This document shows, one piece after another, positions 8,181 through 15,916 of a DNA stretch of 64,000 nt. Each line of letters opens with the position of its first letter. Position 1 is the first letter of the stretch. Source of the DNA: JAYWDA01 sp043747555. Its GTDB lineage: Bacteria; Bdellovibrionota; Bdellovibrionia; Bdellovibrionales; Bdellovibrionaceae. Location: contig JAYTOY010000074.1 of NCBI GenBank assembly GCA_043747555.1, positions 25,588 to 89,587 of the forward strand, written 5' to 3'. Under the pieces are notes generated by a model. It saw nothing but the letters and a program-made list of their open reading frames with translations, searched no databases and was not told the origin of the DNA. A program made the position numbers and the translations under genes.

Positions 8181-9741
8181 CGGCAAAGAAGTCGAAGTCA
8201 AAGAAGGCTCGACGATTATCGAAGCGATGCACAAGAATGAGCAATCTATTGCGCACTATTGCTATCATCCTGGGCTTAGCGTGGCTGGCGTTTGTCGGCT
8301 TTGCATGGTCGAGATTGAGGGAAATCCTCGTCCACAGATTGCATGTAACACGATGGTGACTGAGGGGATGAAAGTAAATAATACCTCAGAAAAGCTTCGA
8401 GATGTCGTCAAGTGGGGTCTTGATTTTCATTTGATCAATCATCCCTTAGATTGTCCGATCTGTGATCAAGCCGGCGAATGCGGTTTACAAGATCAGTATA
8501 TGGAATTCGGTAAATACAATCCCGAGATGGCCGAAAGAAAAGTAAAAAAGAAAAAGGTCGTTGATCTTGGCCCGACTGTCGTACTGGACAGCGAACGCTG
8601 TATCCTGTGTTCGCGCTGCACTCGATTCACTGAAGAAGTGACCAAAACAAATGAACTTGGGATTTTCAATCGCGGCGATCGCAGCGAGATCGGTTGTTTT
8701 GAAGGGAAAAAATTAGATAATAATTATTCCCTTAATACGGTCGATATTTGTCCCGTCGGTGCTTTGACATCAAAAGATTTCAGATTTCGCCAACGGGTCT
8801 GGTATCTGAAAGATTCAGAAACGATCTGCAATGGTTGTTCAACAGGTTGTAATGTTAAGATGTACTTCAATAAAGAAGGTATCTTTCGCATGAAGCCGGT
8901 TTACAACGAAAAGGTAAATGGACATTGGATGTGCGATATCGGTCGAAATGCCTACAAATTTGTTAACCAAGAATCTAGATTGCTAAGGGCAAAGAAAGCC
9001 CAATCGGGATCTTGGATTGAGGGTTCCGCTGGTGCGATAGCGAAGGAAGTCAGCTCAGTTTTGAAAGGCACTCCTGCCGATAAATTAGCTTTGGTCTTGA
9101 CCGCTCAGTACACCGTTGAAGAGTTCGATGCCATCGTATCAACTTTTGTGAATGAGTTTAAATGTAAAAACATATTTTTCATGATTAACAATCGAGAAAC
9201 GTTCGAGAGCTTTGATGGACTTCTTTATCGCGGAGATAAAAATCCTAATACCAAAGGTTTATTAAAGGTTTTAGAAAAACATCACTTGAATGCAACTTGG
9301 AATCAGCTGGTAACGGGTCTTGAAAAAGGGCAGTTTGAAACAGTGGTTGTTGCTGGCCCAGAGAATCAAAGTGTTTTCCCCGAGCTTTCAGCCAATATTA
9401 AACAATTAGCTAAAGTTAAAAACATAGTTTGGTTTACAGTGGGAAAAAACTCAGATCTTGAATCCTTAAGTGGAAATGTTTATTTAATTCCGGTAAAAAG
9501 CTTTGTTGAAAAGGAAGGCACATTTATTAACTATGCCGGTCTTGAGCAAAAGTTTAAAAAAGTAACGACAGTTGTTTCTGAAGCGCTCACTTTGACCGAA
9601 GCCGCTATTTTAATGTCGGGAAAAAATTTGCAACTGCCAGTTGTTTCTGAAACGTTTATCGAATCGACTCGTCGGCCGGATTTAGTGACACTAGAACATC
9701 GTAAGAAAAATGAGTTCGTTTTTAAAAGAGGTTCGTTATGA
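8161..9741 (+). CDS. nuoG: NADH-quinone oxidoreductase subunit G, short form
   Basis: This 526-residue iron-sulfur subunit keeps the N-terminal half of the family. It has the [2Fe-2S] ferredoxin domain (HYCYHPGLSVAGVCRLC), the HxxxCxxC-type ligands (HLINHPLDCPICDQAGECGL), the C-rich [4Fe-4S] segment (CILCSRCTRF) and the molybdopterin-oxidoreductase-type 4Fe-4S segment (CNGCSTGCNV). The following 230 residues are a shortened, weakly conserved remnant of the molybdopterin-fold domain; enterobacterial NuoG exceeds 900 residues. The gene start overlaps nuoF and its end overlaps nuoI by four bases. The C-terminal reduction looks like lineage shortening, not a frameshift. Confidence 0.93.
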   Translation: MLKCTINGKEVEVKEGSTIIEAMHKNEQSIAHYCYHPGLSVAGVCRLCMVEIEGNPRPQIACNTMVTEGMKVNNTSEKLRDVVKWGLDFHLINHPLDCPICDQAGECGLQDQYMEFGKYNPEMAERKVKKKKVVDLGPTVVLDSERCILCSRCTRFTEEVTKTNELGIFNRGDRSEIGCFEGKKLDNNYSLNTVDICPVGALTSKDFRFRQRVWYLKDSETICNGCSTGCNVKMYFNKEGIFRMKPVYNEKVNGHWMCDIGRNAYKFVNQESRLLRAKKAQSGSWIEGSAGAIAKEVSSVLKGTPADKLALVLTAQYTVEEFDAIVSTFVNEFKCKNIFFMINNRETFESFDGLLYRGDKNPNTKGLLKVLEKHHLNATWNQLVTGLEKGQFETVVVAGPENQSVFPELSANIKQLAKVKNIVWFTVGKNSDLESLSGNVYLIPVKSFVEKEGTFINYAGLEQKFKKVTTVVSEALTLTEAAILMSGKNLQLPVVSETFIESTRRPDLVTLEHRKKNEFVFKRGSL

Positions 9742-10262
9742 GCGTCGTACAAAACACCAGCGAAAAAAGAAATTGGTATTTGCCGGGAATTTTTGGGGGT
9801 CTGATGATCACCGGAAAACATTTGGTAAAAAATCTTTTACGGCCCAGCCAAATGCCAACATTAAATTATCCTGAAGAAAAATATGAATATGGTCCACGAT
9901 TCAAAGGGAACCACGTTTTAACCGTTAAGAAAGATGGTTCATTGCGCTGTACAGCTTGCATGTTGTGCGCAACCAATTGTCCGGCTGAATGTATTAAGAT
10001 TGTTGCTGCTGAAAGCGATGATCCGACAGTTGAAAAGTTCCCTATCAATTACGAAATCGATGTTCTTCGCTGTGTTTTTTGTGGTTTCTGCGAAGAGGCT
10101 TGCCCTGTTGATGCCATTCGTATGGGTCCAGAATGGCAAACCCCAGGTCTGCCAGGGTCAAAGTTCACGTATGACATCAATCAGCTGGCCTACCGTCCAC
10201 AGCTGAAGGGCGGCATTTTAACCCACGTTGACGATCAAGAGCGCCATAAAGCAGGTATTTGA
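9738..10262 (+). CDS. nuoI: NADH-quinone oxidoreductase subunit I
   Basis: This 174-residue 8Fe ferredoxin carries clusters N6a and N6b. Two classical motifs, CTACMLCATNCP and CVFCGFCEEACP, are separated by about 40 residues. It passes electrons from NuoG to NuoB. It starts four bases inside nuoG and closes the operon here; nuoH, normally next to nuoI, does not follow. Confidence 0.96.
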   Translation: MSVVQNTSEKRNWYLPGIFGGLMITGKHLVKNLLRPSQMPTLNYPEEKYEYGPRFKGNHVLTVKKDGSLRCTACMLCATNCPAECIKIVAAESDDPTVEKFPINYEIDVLRCVFCGFCEEACPVDAIRMGPEWQTPGLPGSKFTYDINQLAYRPQLKGGILTHVDDQERHKAGI

Positions 10263-10309
10263 TTCGCAGATCCTTGAATAATTTATAGTCGCCAGTGCTT
10301 TAATTAGAT

Positions 10310-10334
10310 CCCTGGGTTATAGAAATACCCGGGG
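10310..10334 (+). promoter_or_regulatory. hairpin upstream of phosphatase gene
   Basis: CCCTGGGT at 10310-10317 pairs with ACCCGGGG at 10327-10334 (8 bp including one G-U) around a 9-base loop. There is no T-run, so it is a poor terminator for nuoI. Its 3' arm is the only G-rich stretch before the ATG at 10345, so it could mask the ribosome site. The role is unknown. Confidence 0.35.
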
Positions 10335-10344
10335 GTTCCTAATT

Positions 10345-10893
10345 ATGAAAATGCTGGGCATCTTTTTTTTGATCAGTTTTTCTTCAGTTGTTTCAAGCGC
10401 TACGCCTTCCACGATTTATCTAATTCGCCACGCAGAAAAGCCATTAGAAGGTTCCGAACTTTCTGAAAAAGGCTGGGCGCGAGCAAAAGCTTTACCGACC
10501 ATCTTTTCGAAAGTTCACTTCTCTGAATATGGGTCCCCAGTTTGTTTGATTGGGATGAATAAAAAGAAAATTGATGGATCCGTCAGAGCATTGCAAACTC
10601 TAAAATATATCAGCCAGTTTTTTAACCTTAGAATCGTCGACACATTTAACAAAGAACACTATCAAGAGATGCTTCAGTTTGTAATGACGGCCCCTGCCTG
10701 TGAAGGACAACTAGCTGTGATTGCTTGGGAGCATAATGGCCTTGAAAAAATAGCTTCAGAATTAGGTATTGATCCAAAGCCAAAATGGCCCGGCGATACA
10801 TATGATCGAGTCTGGGTGATAGAGATTAAAAAAGGCCTTTCTCAAATGAAGGACCTTCCTCAACAACTTCTGATTGGCGATAGTGAAAAGTAA
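10345..10893 (+). CDS. exported histidine-phosphatase-family protein
   Basis: The 182-residue product begins with a signal peptide (about 20 residues, ending SSA). It has the histidine phosphatase signature IYLIRHAEKP near residue 25, where the His would be phosphorylated during catalysis. A second conserved His lies in AWEHNG near residue 135. It is therefore probably a periplasmic phosphatase-like protein of unknown substrate. It stands alone between the nuo operon and a convergent pair of exported proteins. Confidence 0.65.
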   Translation: MKMLGIFFLISFSSVVSSATPSTIYLIRHAEKPLEGSELSEKGWARAKALPTIFSKVHFSEYGSPVCLIGMNKKKIDGSVRALQTLKYISQFFNLRIVDTFNKEHYQEMLQFVMTAPACEGQLAVIAWEHNGLEKIASELGIDPKPKWPGDTYDRVWVIEIKKGLSQMKDLPQQLLIGDSEK

Positions 10894-10906
10894 AACCTTT
10901 TATCGC
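10877..10906. terminator. hairpin overlapping two convergent stop codons
   Basis: GCGATA (10877-10882) pairs with TATCGC (10901-10906), with an inner AAAG/CTTT helix. It spans the stops of the phosphatase gene (10893) and the convergent gene ending at 10900. It is plausible as a shared 3'-end structure, but T-runs are short. Confidence 0.35.
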
Positions 10907-11385
10907 TGACAGCGGTAAAGCAACTGTCCAATCAAAGCGGCTTGAGCATTTAAGTCTTTGCCTGGGTTTTCTTGAGCTTCGCCCGGCAAAGTGTCGTCCT
11001 GGGATGATCGCTTTAAGTCATTTAAAAATCCATCGCAAGATTTGCTAGTTACAGGCTGATTCCTAGTTAAAGGAATCTCCTTCAAAAAATCACAAAGGTC
11101 ATAATAGTTGTAACGTTCCAAATCGATATCTGTCATTGCTTCCAAAGTAATCTGAGATTTTTCATACTGTTTATGAGCTTCCCGTGTTTTAGCTCTTAAA
11201 GCCTGACGCTGCATACAAGTGTGCCCGTAAAATTTCATAAAATCTTTTTTGCGAATTTCAAAGCTAGGGGTGTTTTGCAGTTTAATTTTAACTTTCTCGA
11301 TGGATTGATAAATATCATCCGACCCAGCAGAAGCCAATGAAGACACGGCGACCATCAAAATAAAAATTACGGATTGAGTAAACAT
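10900..11385 (-). CDS. exported hypothetical protein
   Basis: I do not recognise this 161-residue protein. It has a clear signal peptide (residues 1-20, ending SLASAG) and a helical, charged mature part with four or five cysteines, suggesting periplasmic disulfides. The ATG at 11385 follows GGGAGGAAA and lies inside the end of the upstream gene (19-base overlap). It is thus translationally coupled to the transglycosylase-like gene and may work with it. Confidence 0.65.
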   Translation of the reverse strand: MFTQSVIFILMVAVSSLASAGSDDIYQSIEKVKIKLQNTPSFEIRKKDFMKFYGHTCMQRQALRAKTREAHKQYEKSQITLEAMTDIDLERYNYYDLCDFLKEIPLTRNQPVTSKSCDGFLNDLKRSSQDDTLPGEAQENPGKDLNAQAALIGQLLYRCQR

Positions 11386-12752
11386 TTTCCTCCCTCGAGG
11401 TTTTTATCGATCAGTTCAAAACTTGCATTAACAGCTGAATAGTAGCGGCTGTTAATATGAGCCATGGCCTCTGGATTCTTTCGGCCTTTTCTAATATTTC
11501 TAGCTCGTTTATAATTATAAATTGAATTTTCAACCTGCTTTAAAAAAAGTTTTACGTCTGTGACTGGATGGTCCGAATAAAAATCATCAAGGACGGCTTT
11601 AACAGGAGTACCCACAGTTTGTCCCGCATTGTAAGCCCAGACTAAAATCGCCTCTTTAACTTGAGCCAAGTCATGCGGGCTTAAATTAAATTTCTTAGAA
11701 TAATCAGGATCATCAAAAGTATTTTTATCCAAACTTTTTTGTTTCAAGCTTAACAGGCTTAACGAATAAATAATATTAAGAAGCGGATTTCCTTTTTCGA
11801 GATTTAAACGGTTGCAGGATAGTGACGAAGCGCCATTCATCGGAGTAGATCCTTGCATTAGTTCGGATTCAATGGCGCGGCAGCTACTGTTGGGCGATGA
11901 GGCCAAAAGTTTTTTTATTTGTGGAATTGAAGACTTGTTCACATCATCGATAGCCGCTTTTACGAGCTGACCAATTCCAGATCCTGCATCATTTAGCATA
12001 GGGTTCATCGCATTGACGTGAAAACCAGATTCCTGTGGATATATTTTAGCAGCTACATTTTTAATATAATCTGGGATATTTGTTAGACAAGAGCCTGCTA
12101 AATTAAATGAATTGGCAGTGACATTGACATATTTTTCACTGACACAAGGTCTTTGAGCTTTCAAAGAAGTCATTCCCACATCGGCTGTACAGGCTCGGTA
12201 AATGCCGCCGGCAGTGCCTTTGCCTTTGGCTTCCATAAATGCTTGGACACAATTTGGCTTGATTACTTGTTCAAGCTCTGGATGGGGGGCCGACAAAAAA
12301 CTAAAAAGAGGACTGTTGCTTGCCAAATTTTCTAGGCGAGCTTCTAAATAATTATTTCCACGACTGCATTGTTCATATTTTGCCTCTTTAACCCAATAGG
12401 CATTATTGCACTCACCATTTGGACAAAGTTCGATCTCGGCTTCCGCTGGGGTTGTTTGAGCTTGCAAAGATTTTTGAGCAGAGACCAATTTCTCGGCTTG
12501 GCGAGCAACCTTTTCTAAAACATTCTTTTTTAAAATATCTTTCGAATTTTTTGATTCATTTTTTAAAATCGGTGTTCGTTGAGCTGGTTTTTCAGCTGGC
12601 TTTTCTTTGGCTGGTTCTTCGTTAAGAATTGATTGTAAGACATTGGGATCCAAATGTTGATAAGCGTCCGCATCCGAATCGTTTGCAAAGGCACGAGAGC
12701 TTAAGAGTCCCGCTACTAAGTATATGATTAAGACGATCAACTTTTGTTTCAT
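11367..12752 (-). CDS. exported protein with lytic-transglycosylase-like motifs
   Basis: This 461-residue protein has a signal peptide (ends AFAND) and a Lys/Pro/Glu-rich linker (about 40-105). Its C-terminal half carries three marks of the lysozyme-like SLT fold: QESGFH with candidate catalytic Glu241, GSGIGQL at 257-263, and AYNAG at 373-377. Several cysteines suggest disulfides. A peptidoglycan-cleaving role in the periplasm is likely by motif, but spacing is unusual and overall similarity to named transglycosylase families cannot be judged here. It is followed by the coupled gene at 11385. Confidence 0.6.
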   Translation of the reverse strand: MKQKLIVLIIYLVAGLLSSRAFANDSDADAYQHLDPNVLQSILNEEPAKEKPAEKPAQRTPILKNESKNSKDILKKNVLEKVARQAEKLVSAQKSLQAQTTPAEAEIELCPNGECNNAYWVKEAKYEQCSRGNNYLEARLENLASNSPLFSFLSAPHPELEQVIKPNCVQAFMEAKGKGTAGGIYRACTADVGMTSLKAQRPCVSEKYVNVTANSFNLAGSCLTNIPDYIKNVAAKIYPQESGFHVNAMNPMLNDAGSGIGQLVKAAIDDVNKSSIPQIKKLLASSPNSSCRAIESELMQGSTPMNGASSLSCNRLNLEKGNPLLNIIYSLSLLSLKQKSLDKNTFDDPDYSKKFNLSPHDLAQVKEAILVWAYNAGQTVGTPVKAVLDDFYSDHPVTDVKLFLKQVENSIYNYKRARNIRKGRKNPEAMAHINSRYYSAVNASFELIDKNLEGGKCLLNP

Positions 12753-13167
12753 TAAACCCTCATCCTAACCTTTGTAGAAGCAAGACCCTGACCAGGCCAC
12801 ACCCTTGTAATGAGTGGGTATTTTATGTCTCGCCTTGAGACAGACATTTTAAAGACACTTTTTGCACTGACAGTTGTTGAATAAGTGATCACTCATGATG
12901 GTGGAATAAAGACGGCTTCGTCAACTTTTGGTCGCAGTTTCTTCACTTTCCATTTGAACTGTTTTTGCTTACTTTCGTCAGTGCCCACCCTAGCCAGCAC
13001 GAACCCTAACGTGTGACAGGCACTCTGCCTAATTCTGGGGGACCTAGCCCGAGGACCCCAGAACCTCTTTTTCCGACCTAAGTCCTAGGTTTTTTTTCGG
13101 ACTTCGAAATAGATTCGAACTTATCTTTTGAAACGTTATCATTTATAGATGAAAAAAAGATTCCGTT
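12753..13167. other. 415-base intergenic region
   Basis: No credible ORF lies here. It holds a small hairpin (TGTCTC/GAGACA near 12810-12835), a 10-base palindrome AGTGATCACT at 12884-12893, and a structured segment with a T8 end at 12980-13097 (listed separately). It separates a leftward exported-protein operon from the rightward gene at 13168, so promoters for both should lie in it; I see no convincing consensus. Confidence 0.5.
12980..13097 (+). ncRNA. putative structured RNA ending in an intrinsic terminator
   Basis: Three consecutive helices are visible. AGTGCC (12980-12985) pairs with GGCACT (13019-13024) and encloses an inner hairpin GCACG (12997-13001)/CGTGT (13010-13014). TTCTGGGG (13033-13040) pairs perfectly with CCCCAGAA (13056-13063). 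ACCTA (13076-13080) pairs with TAGGT (13086-13090) and is followed by eight Ts. The loop of the second hairpin contains ACCTAG (13042-13047), complementary to CTAGGT of the terminator arm, which would allow a competing pairing. No known riboswitch or small-RNA consensus was recognised. It is either a stand-alone small RNA or a leader/attenuator of the gene at 13168. Confidence 0.45.
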
Positions 13168-14169
13168 ATGCCCATTGACCTTATTGCGACAGAAGCTTGG
13201 GAAGATTTAGGGGATGAGTTAAAAAAAACTTTTCCTGGCGATCTTTTTTTAAGCGACACTCCTGTGCAATTAAGAAGTTATAAGAGTCTAGGGCATGGCG
13301 CTTTTGAAGCCAGTCTGGCCTTAAGTTTAATTTTTTCACATAAGCGCTCCGTCGCTTATATCAAAGGTCTTTCGCCGGCTTTCGAATTTTTAATTCCACA
13401 GTATTTAAAAGACGCTTTACAAGTTCAAATCGTAGAATGGTCTCATTTGGGAGCCGAAGACACCAGTACTCAAACTTGGTGTGAGAGCTTGAAAAAAGAT
13501 ACTAATTTTGTCTTGATGACTGAAGATCACCCGGTGACAGGCGAAATTTTTGACACTGAACCCGTCGATAAAATTTTAAATGAAAAGAAAATTTTTGCGA
13601 TTCGCGTTTCTCATTCAAGGCATTTGCAAGTCTGCGAAGAGGTGCGGGGCGGTTCGGCAAGAATCATTTCTTTTGGGCCGGATTTGGCGCTTACGATATT
13701 TGGATCTAGATTCAAGCCGCAGGCTTCGACGGCCGCTCAGATGTCTTGGGATAAGCGCGCTGTCATATCAAGTATTCAAAAGCACCGACTTAGGGTTTTT
13801 GATCAAAAAGCAGTTGAAGAATTCGAAAATATTTTTTCAAGTTGGAATTTCTTTATGCCTAAAACATCTCGGCTTTTTGATCGAGCCGTCCTTGTGTTTC
13901 CCAGCATTAATGGGGATGCTCTTGTTCAGGAAATCACTAAAACTTTAAACCTCAATCAACAAGAAAGTTCTGACGCAATGGCAACAACCAGTCAGTGTTC
14001 TTGGCATGACCCTATATCTTTTAAAGGGTGGTGGCTTCCTCCGCCGGCCCCAGAGCAAGCGCGGGGCTTGGTCGTTTTTTCAGCCGAAGTTTTGCGCCGG
14101 AAAGATTTTGCCAAGCTTGTTAAAACCTCGTATGACAAAGTGATGGATTTACAAAAAAGCTTCCTGTGA
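13168..14169 (+). CDS. hypothetical protein upstream of recO
   Basis: I cannot assign this 333-residue soluble protein. It has no signal peptide or membrane segment. The pattern of a small-residue-rich N-terminal half and a segment reading RVSHSRHL then ARIISFGPDLALTIFGSRF is faintly like the cofactor region of fold-type I PLP enzymes, but I see no certain PLP lysine. Its last codons overlap the GTG start of recO by four bases, so the two are co-translated. The ribosome site before ATG 13168 is weak. Confidence 0.6.
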   Translation: MPIDLIATEAWEDLGDELKKTFPGDLFLSDTPVQLRSYKSLGHGAFEASLALSLIFSHKRSVAYIKGLSPAFEFLIPQYLKDALQVQIVEWSHLGAEDTSTQTWCESLKKDTNFVLMTEDHPVTGEIFDTEPVDKILNEKKIFAIRVSHSRHLQVCEEVRGGSARIISFGPDLALTIFGSRFKPQASTAAQMSWDKRAVISSIQKHRLRVFDQKAVEEFENIFSSWNFFMPKTSRLFDRAVLVFPSINGDALVQEITKTLNLNQQESSDAMATTSQCSWHDPISFKGWWLPPPAPEQARGLVVFSAEVLRRKDFAKLVKTSYDKVMDLQKSFL

Positions 14170-14774
14170 GCGATCAGCAAAAGCCTTTTCTTATCTTAAG
14201 AAAGATTAAATACGGCGAATCCGATTTGATCATTCAAGCCCTGTCATCCTTTGGTGAAAAAATATCTTTTATGGCGCGCGGAGCTTTGCGATCTAGAAAA
14301 AGATTTGGTGGCGGAGTCCTTGAGCCCGGTCATCATGTATTACTGACTTATAAAGAATCCTCTCAAGCCGGGAAAATGGGCAGTCTGCAAGAAGCCTCTT
14401 TGATTGCTGACTTTAGAAATATTCGTCGCAGCTATGATCATTTAGAATTTGCTCTTTTTGTTTTAGAGTGTGCTGGAAAAGTCGGACAAGAAGGCGACGA
14501 GTCTTCAGGCTTTCTGTATAATTTGGTAGGTCATACTTTAAAAGCGATCGAAAGCTGCCAAAACTTAGATATTTTAAAGCTGCAATTTTATTTAAAATTT
14601 TTAATGAATCAAGGCGTGATGAATATCGAACCCTGGATGAAGCCTTTTCTAATGGCAAAAATTTCTGAAGTGGACAGTTTGCTTGAATTTCAAGATGTCG
14701 CAGACCAAAAAGAGATGCTTCTTAAAAGCGATCTTTGTCATTACTTGAAAAATGCAGAGCTGCAGAATAATTAG
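14166..14774 (+). CDS. recO: DNA repair protein RecO
   Basis: This 202-residue protein starts with the RecO OB-fold: ILRKIKYGESDLII, then FGEKISFMARGALRSRKRFGG and LEPGHHVLL. It continues into the helical C-terminal domain. RecO loads RecA onto SSB-coated single strands with RecR in gap repair. It is somewhat shorter than the usual 230-250 residues and shows no CxxC zinc motif. Start is the GTG at 14166, overlapping the previous gene by GTGA. It converges on xerC. Confidence 0.8.
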   Translation: MSDQQKPFLILRKIKYGESDLIIQALSSFGEKISFMARGALRSRKRFGGGVLEPGHHVLLTYKESSQAGKMGSLQEASLIADFRNIRRSYDHLEFALFVLECAGKVGQEGDESSGFLYNLVGHTLKAIESCQNLDILKLQFYLKFLMNQGVMNIEPWMKPFLMAKISEVDSLLEFQDVADQKEMLLKSDLCHYLKNAELQNN

Positions 14775-14792
14775 CTGATCAATTCGCCGAAA

Positions 14793-15722
14793 TTATCTTT
14801 TTCGCCCTAGCGGGTGCCGGGCCTCCATCGTTTCCGCAAGCTCTCCAATACTAATGTGAGTGTACTTTTCAGTCGCCTGCAAAGACTTGTGGCCCAAAAG
14901 TTCTTGCAGGGTTCTTAAGTTAGCGCCACTAGAGAGCATGTGCGTGGCATAGCTATGTCGTAAGGAATGGGGATGCAGTGTTTTTAGTAAACCCGCTTTA
15001 GCTCCGCGCTGGCGAATCCACTCGTAAGCAGTCCGAGTGTTTAAGGCAGTATCGCCAAAAACAAACTCGCCCAAATGATCGACCTTTGCTTTCTTTAACT
15101 GAGCCATACTCATAGGTGGAAGAATCACCAAACGTTCATGCTGGCCCTTACCCAGCACACGCAGACAAGACTGAGCCCACAAAATATCTTTCCAGCGAAG
15201 CGCACAGGCCTCGCTGACCCGCAGGCCGCCTCCATATAATAGAAGGAATAGGGTCTTTTCCATTTCAAGGTGGGCGGGTGGATGATCTTGGTGAAACGAT
15301 TGAAGAACTGCCATCATCTCGTCGACGCTGATAAAATCAGGCAGTTTTTTTGGAATTTTGGTGCAGACGAACTGGTCTGACAGGTTGGATTCAATCAGGT
15401 TTTTCTCGTACAGCCAGCCCAGGAAGCTTTTCAGAGTGGCAATTTTGCGATGCCGAGACGCCGGACTCAGGTGTCTCCAGCGGTCAAAAGCAGCACGAGC
15501 ACAGCTCAGAAGGTCCTTTTCACCTAAAGGTGTCTCAACCCCTCCGGACCCCGCACTTTTTATAAGGTCAGGGTGAGAGATGCTCAAAAAGCGAGAAAAA
15601 CTAAAGATTTGCTCTAAATCTAAGAGGTAAGCGCGGATGGTATGATCTGATGAAGATTGTATATTCTTCATAAACTTCATATAGTTATAGATCTCTTCAG
15701 AAATAAAGACATTCTTTGTCAT
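14793..15722 (-). CDS. xerC: tyrosine recombinase, XerC/XerD type
   Basis: This 309-residue protein has an N-terminal SAM-like core-binding domain (about 1-110) and the C-terminal catalytic domain of tyrosine recombinases. The signature residues are Arg in GGGLRVSEACALRW, HSLRHSYATHML (His and Arg), and GHKSLQATEKYTH with the nucleophilic Tyr. XerCD resolve chromosome dimers at dif. Length and the absence of phage genes favour a housekeeping Xer protein over a phage integrase. Whether it is XerC or XerD cannot be settled. The ribosome site at 15722 is weak, so an internal Met start is possible. Confidence 0.85.
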   Translation of the reverse strand: MTKNVFISEEIYNYMKFMKNIQSSSDHTIRAYLLDLEQIFSFSRFLSISHPDLIKSAGSGGVETPLGEKDLLSCARAAFDRWRHLSPASRHRKIATLKSFLGWLYEKNLIESNLSDQFVCTKIPKKLPDFISVDEMMAVLQSFHQDHPPAHLEMEKTLFLLLYGGGLRVSEACALRWKDILWAQSCLRVLGKGQHERLVILPPMSMAQLKKAKVDHLGEFVFGDTALNTRTAYEWIRQRGAKAGLLKTLHPHSLRHSYATHMLSSGANLRTLQELLGHKSLQATEKYTHISIGELAETMEARHPLGRKR

Positions 15723-15778
15723 CGGTTTTGCACTTTATTCAGATATTAAACTTTCTATACTGCCGTGCATTATTTTAC

Positions 15779-15808
15779 TTGCAAAATATTCATGACGCAG
15801 TGTATATT
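15779..15808 (+). promoter_or_regulatory. sigma-70-type promoter for the sigma-54-type activator
   Basis: TTGCAA (15779-15784) and TATATT (15803-15808) are separated by 18 bases. The predicted start near 15815 would give a leader of about 100 bases containing an inverted repeat, AGATTCCC (15835-15842) with GGGAATCT (15860-15867), which could be an RNA hairpin or protein site. Confidence 0.5.
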
Positions 15809-15916
15809 CTGTCTCAACGCGACGTATCAAAGTGAGATTCCCCCTCGGAACGTAAGCTCGGGAATCTTGCTGCCAATAACCGCTTAATCACTAGCTTACT
15901 CTATAAGGTGGAACGT

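Noticed and set aside
14793..15722. Tyrosine recombinase as a prophage or island integrase
   Set aside because: Length and sequence are Xer-like, and no att repeat, tRNA or phage gene is adjacent.
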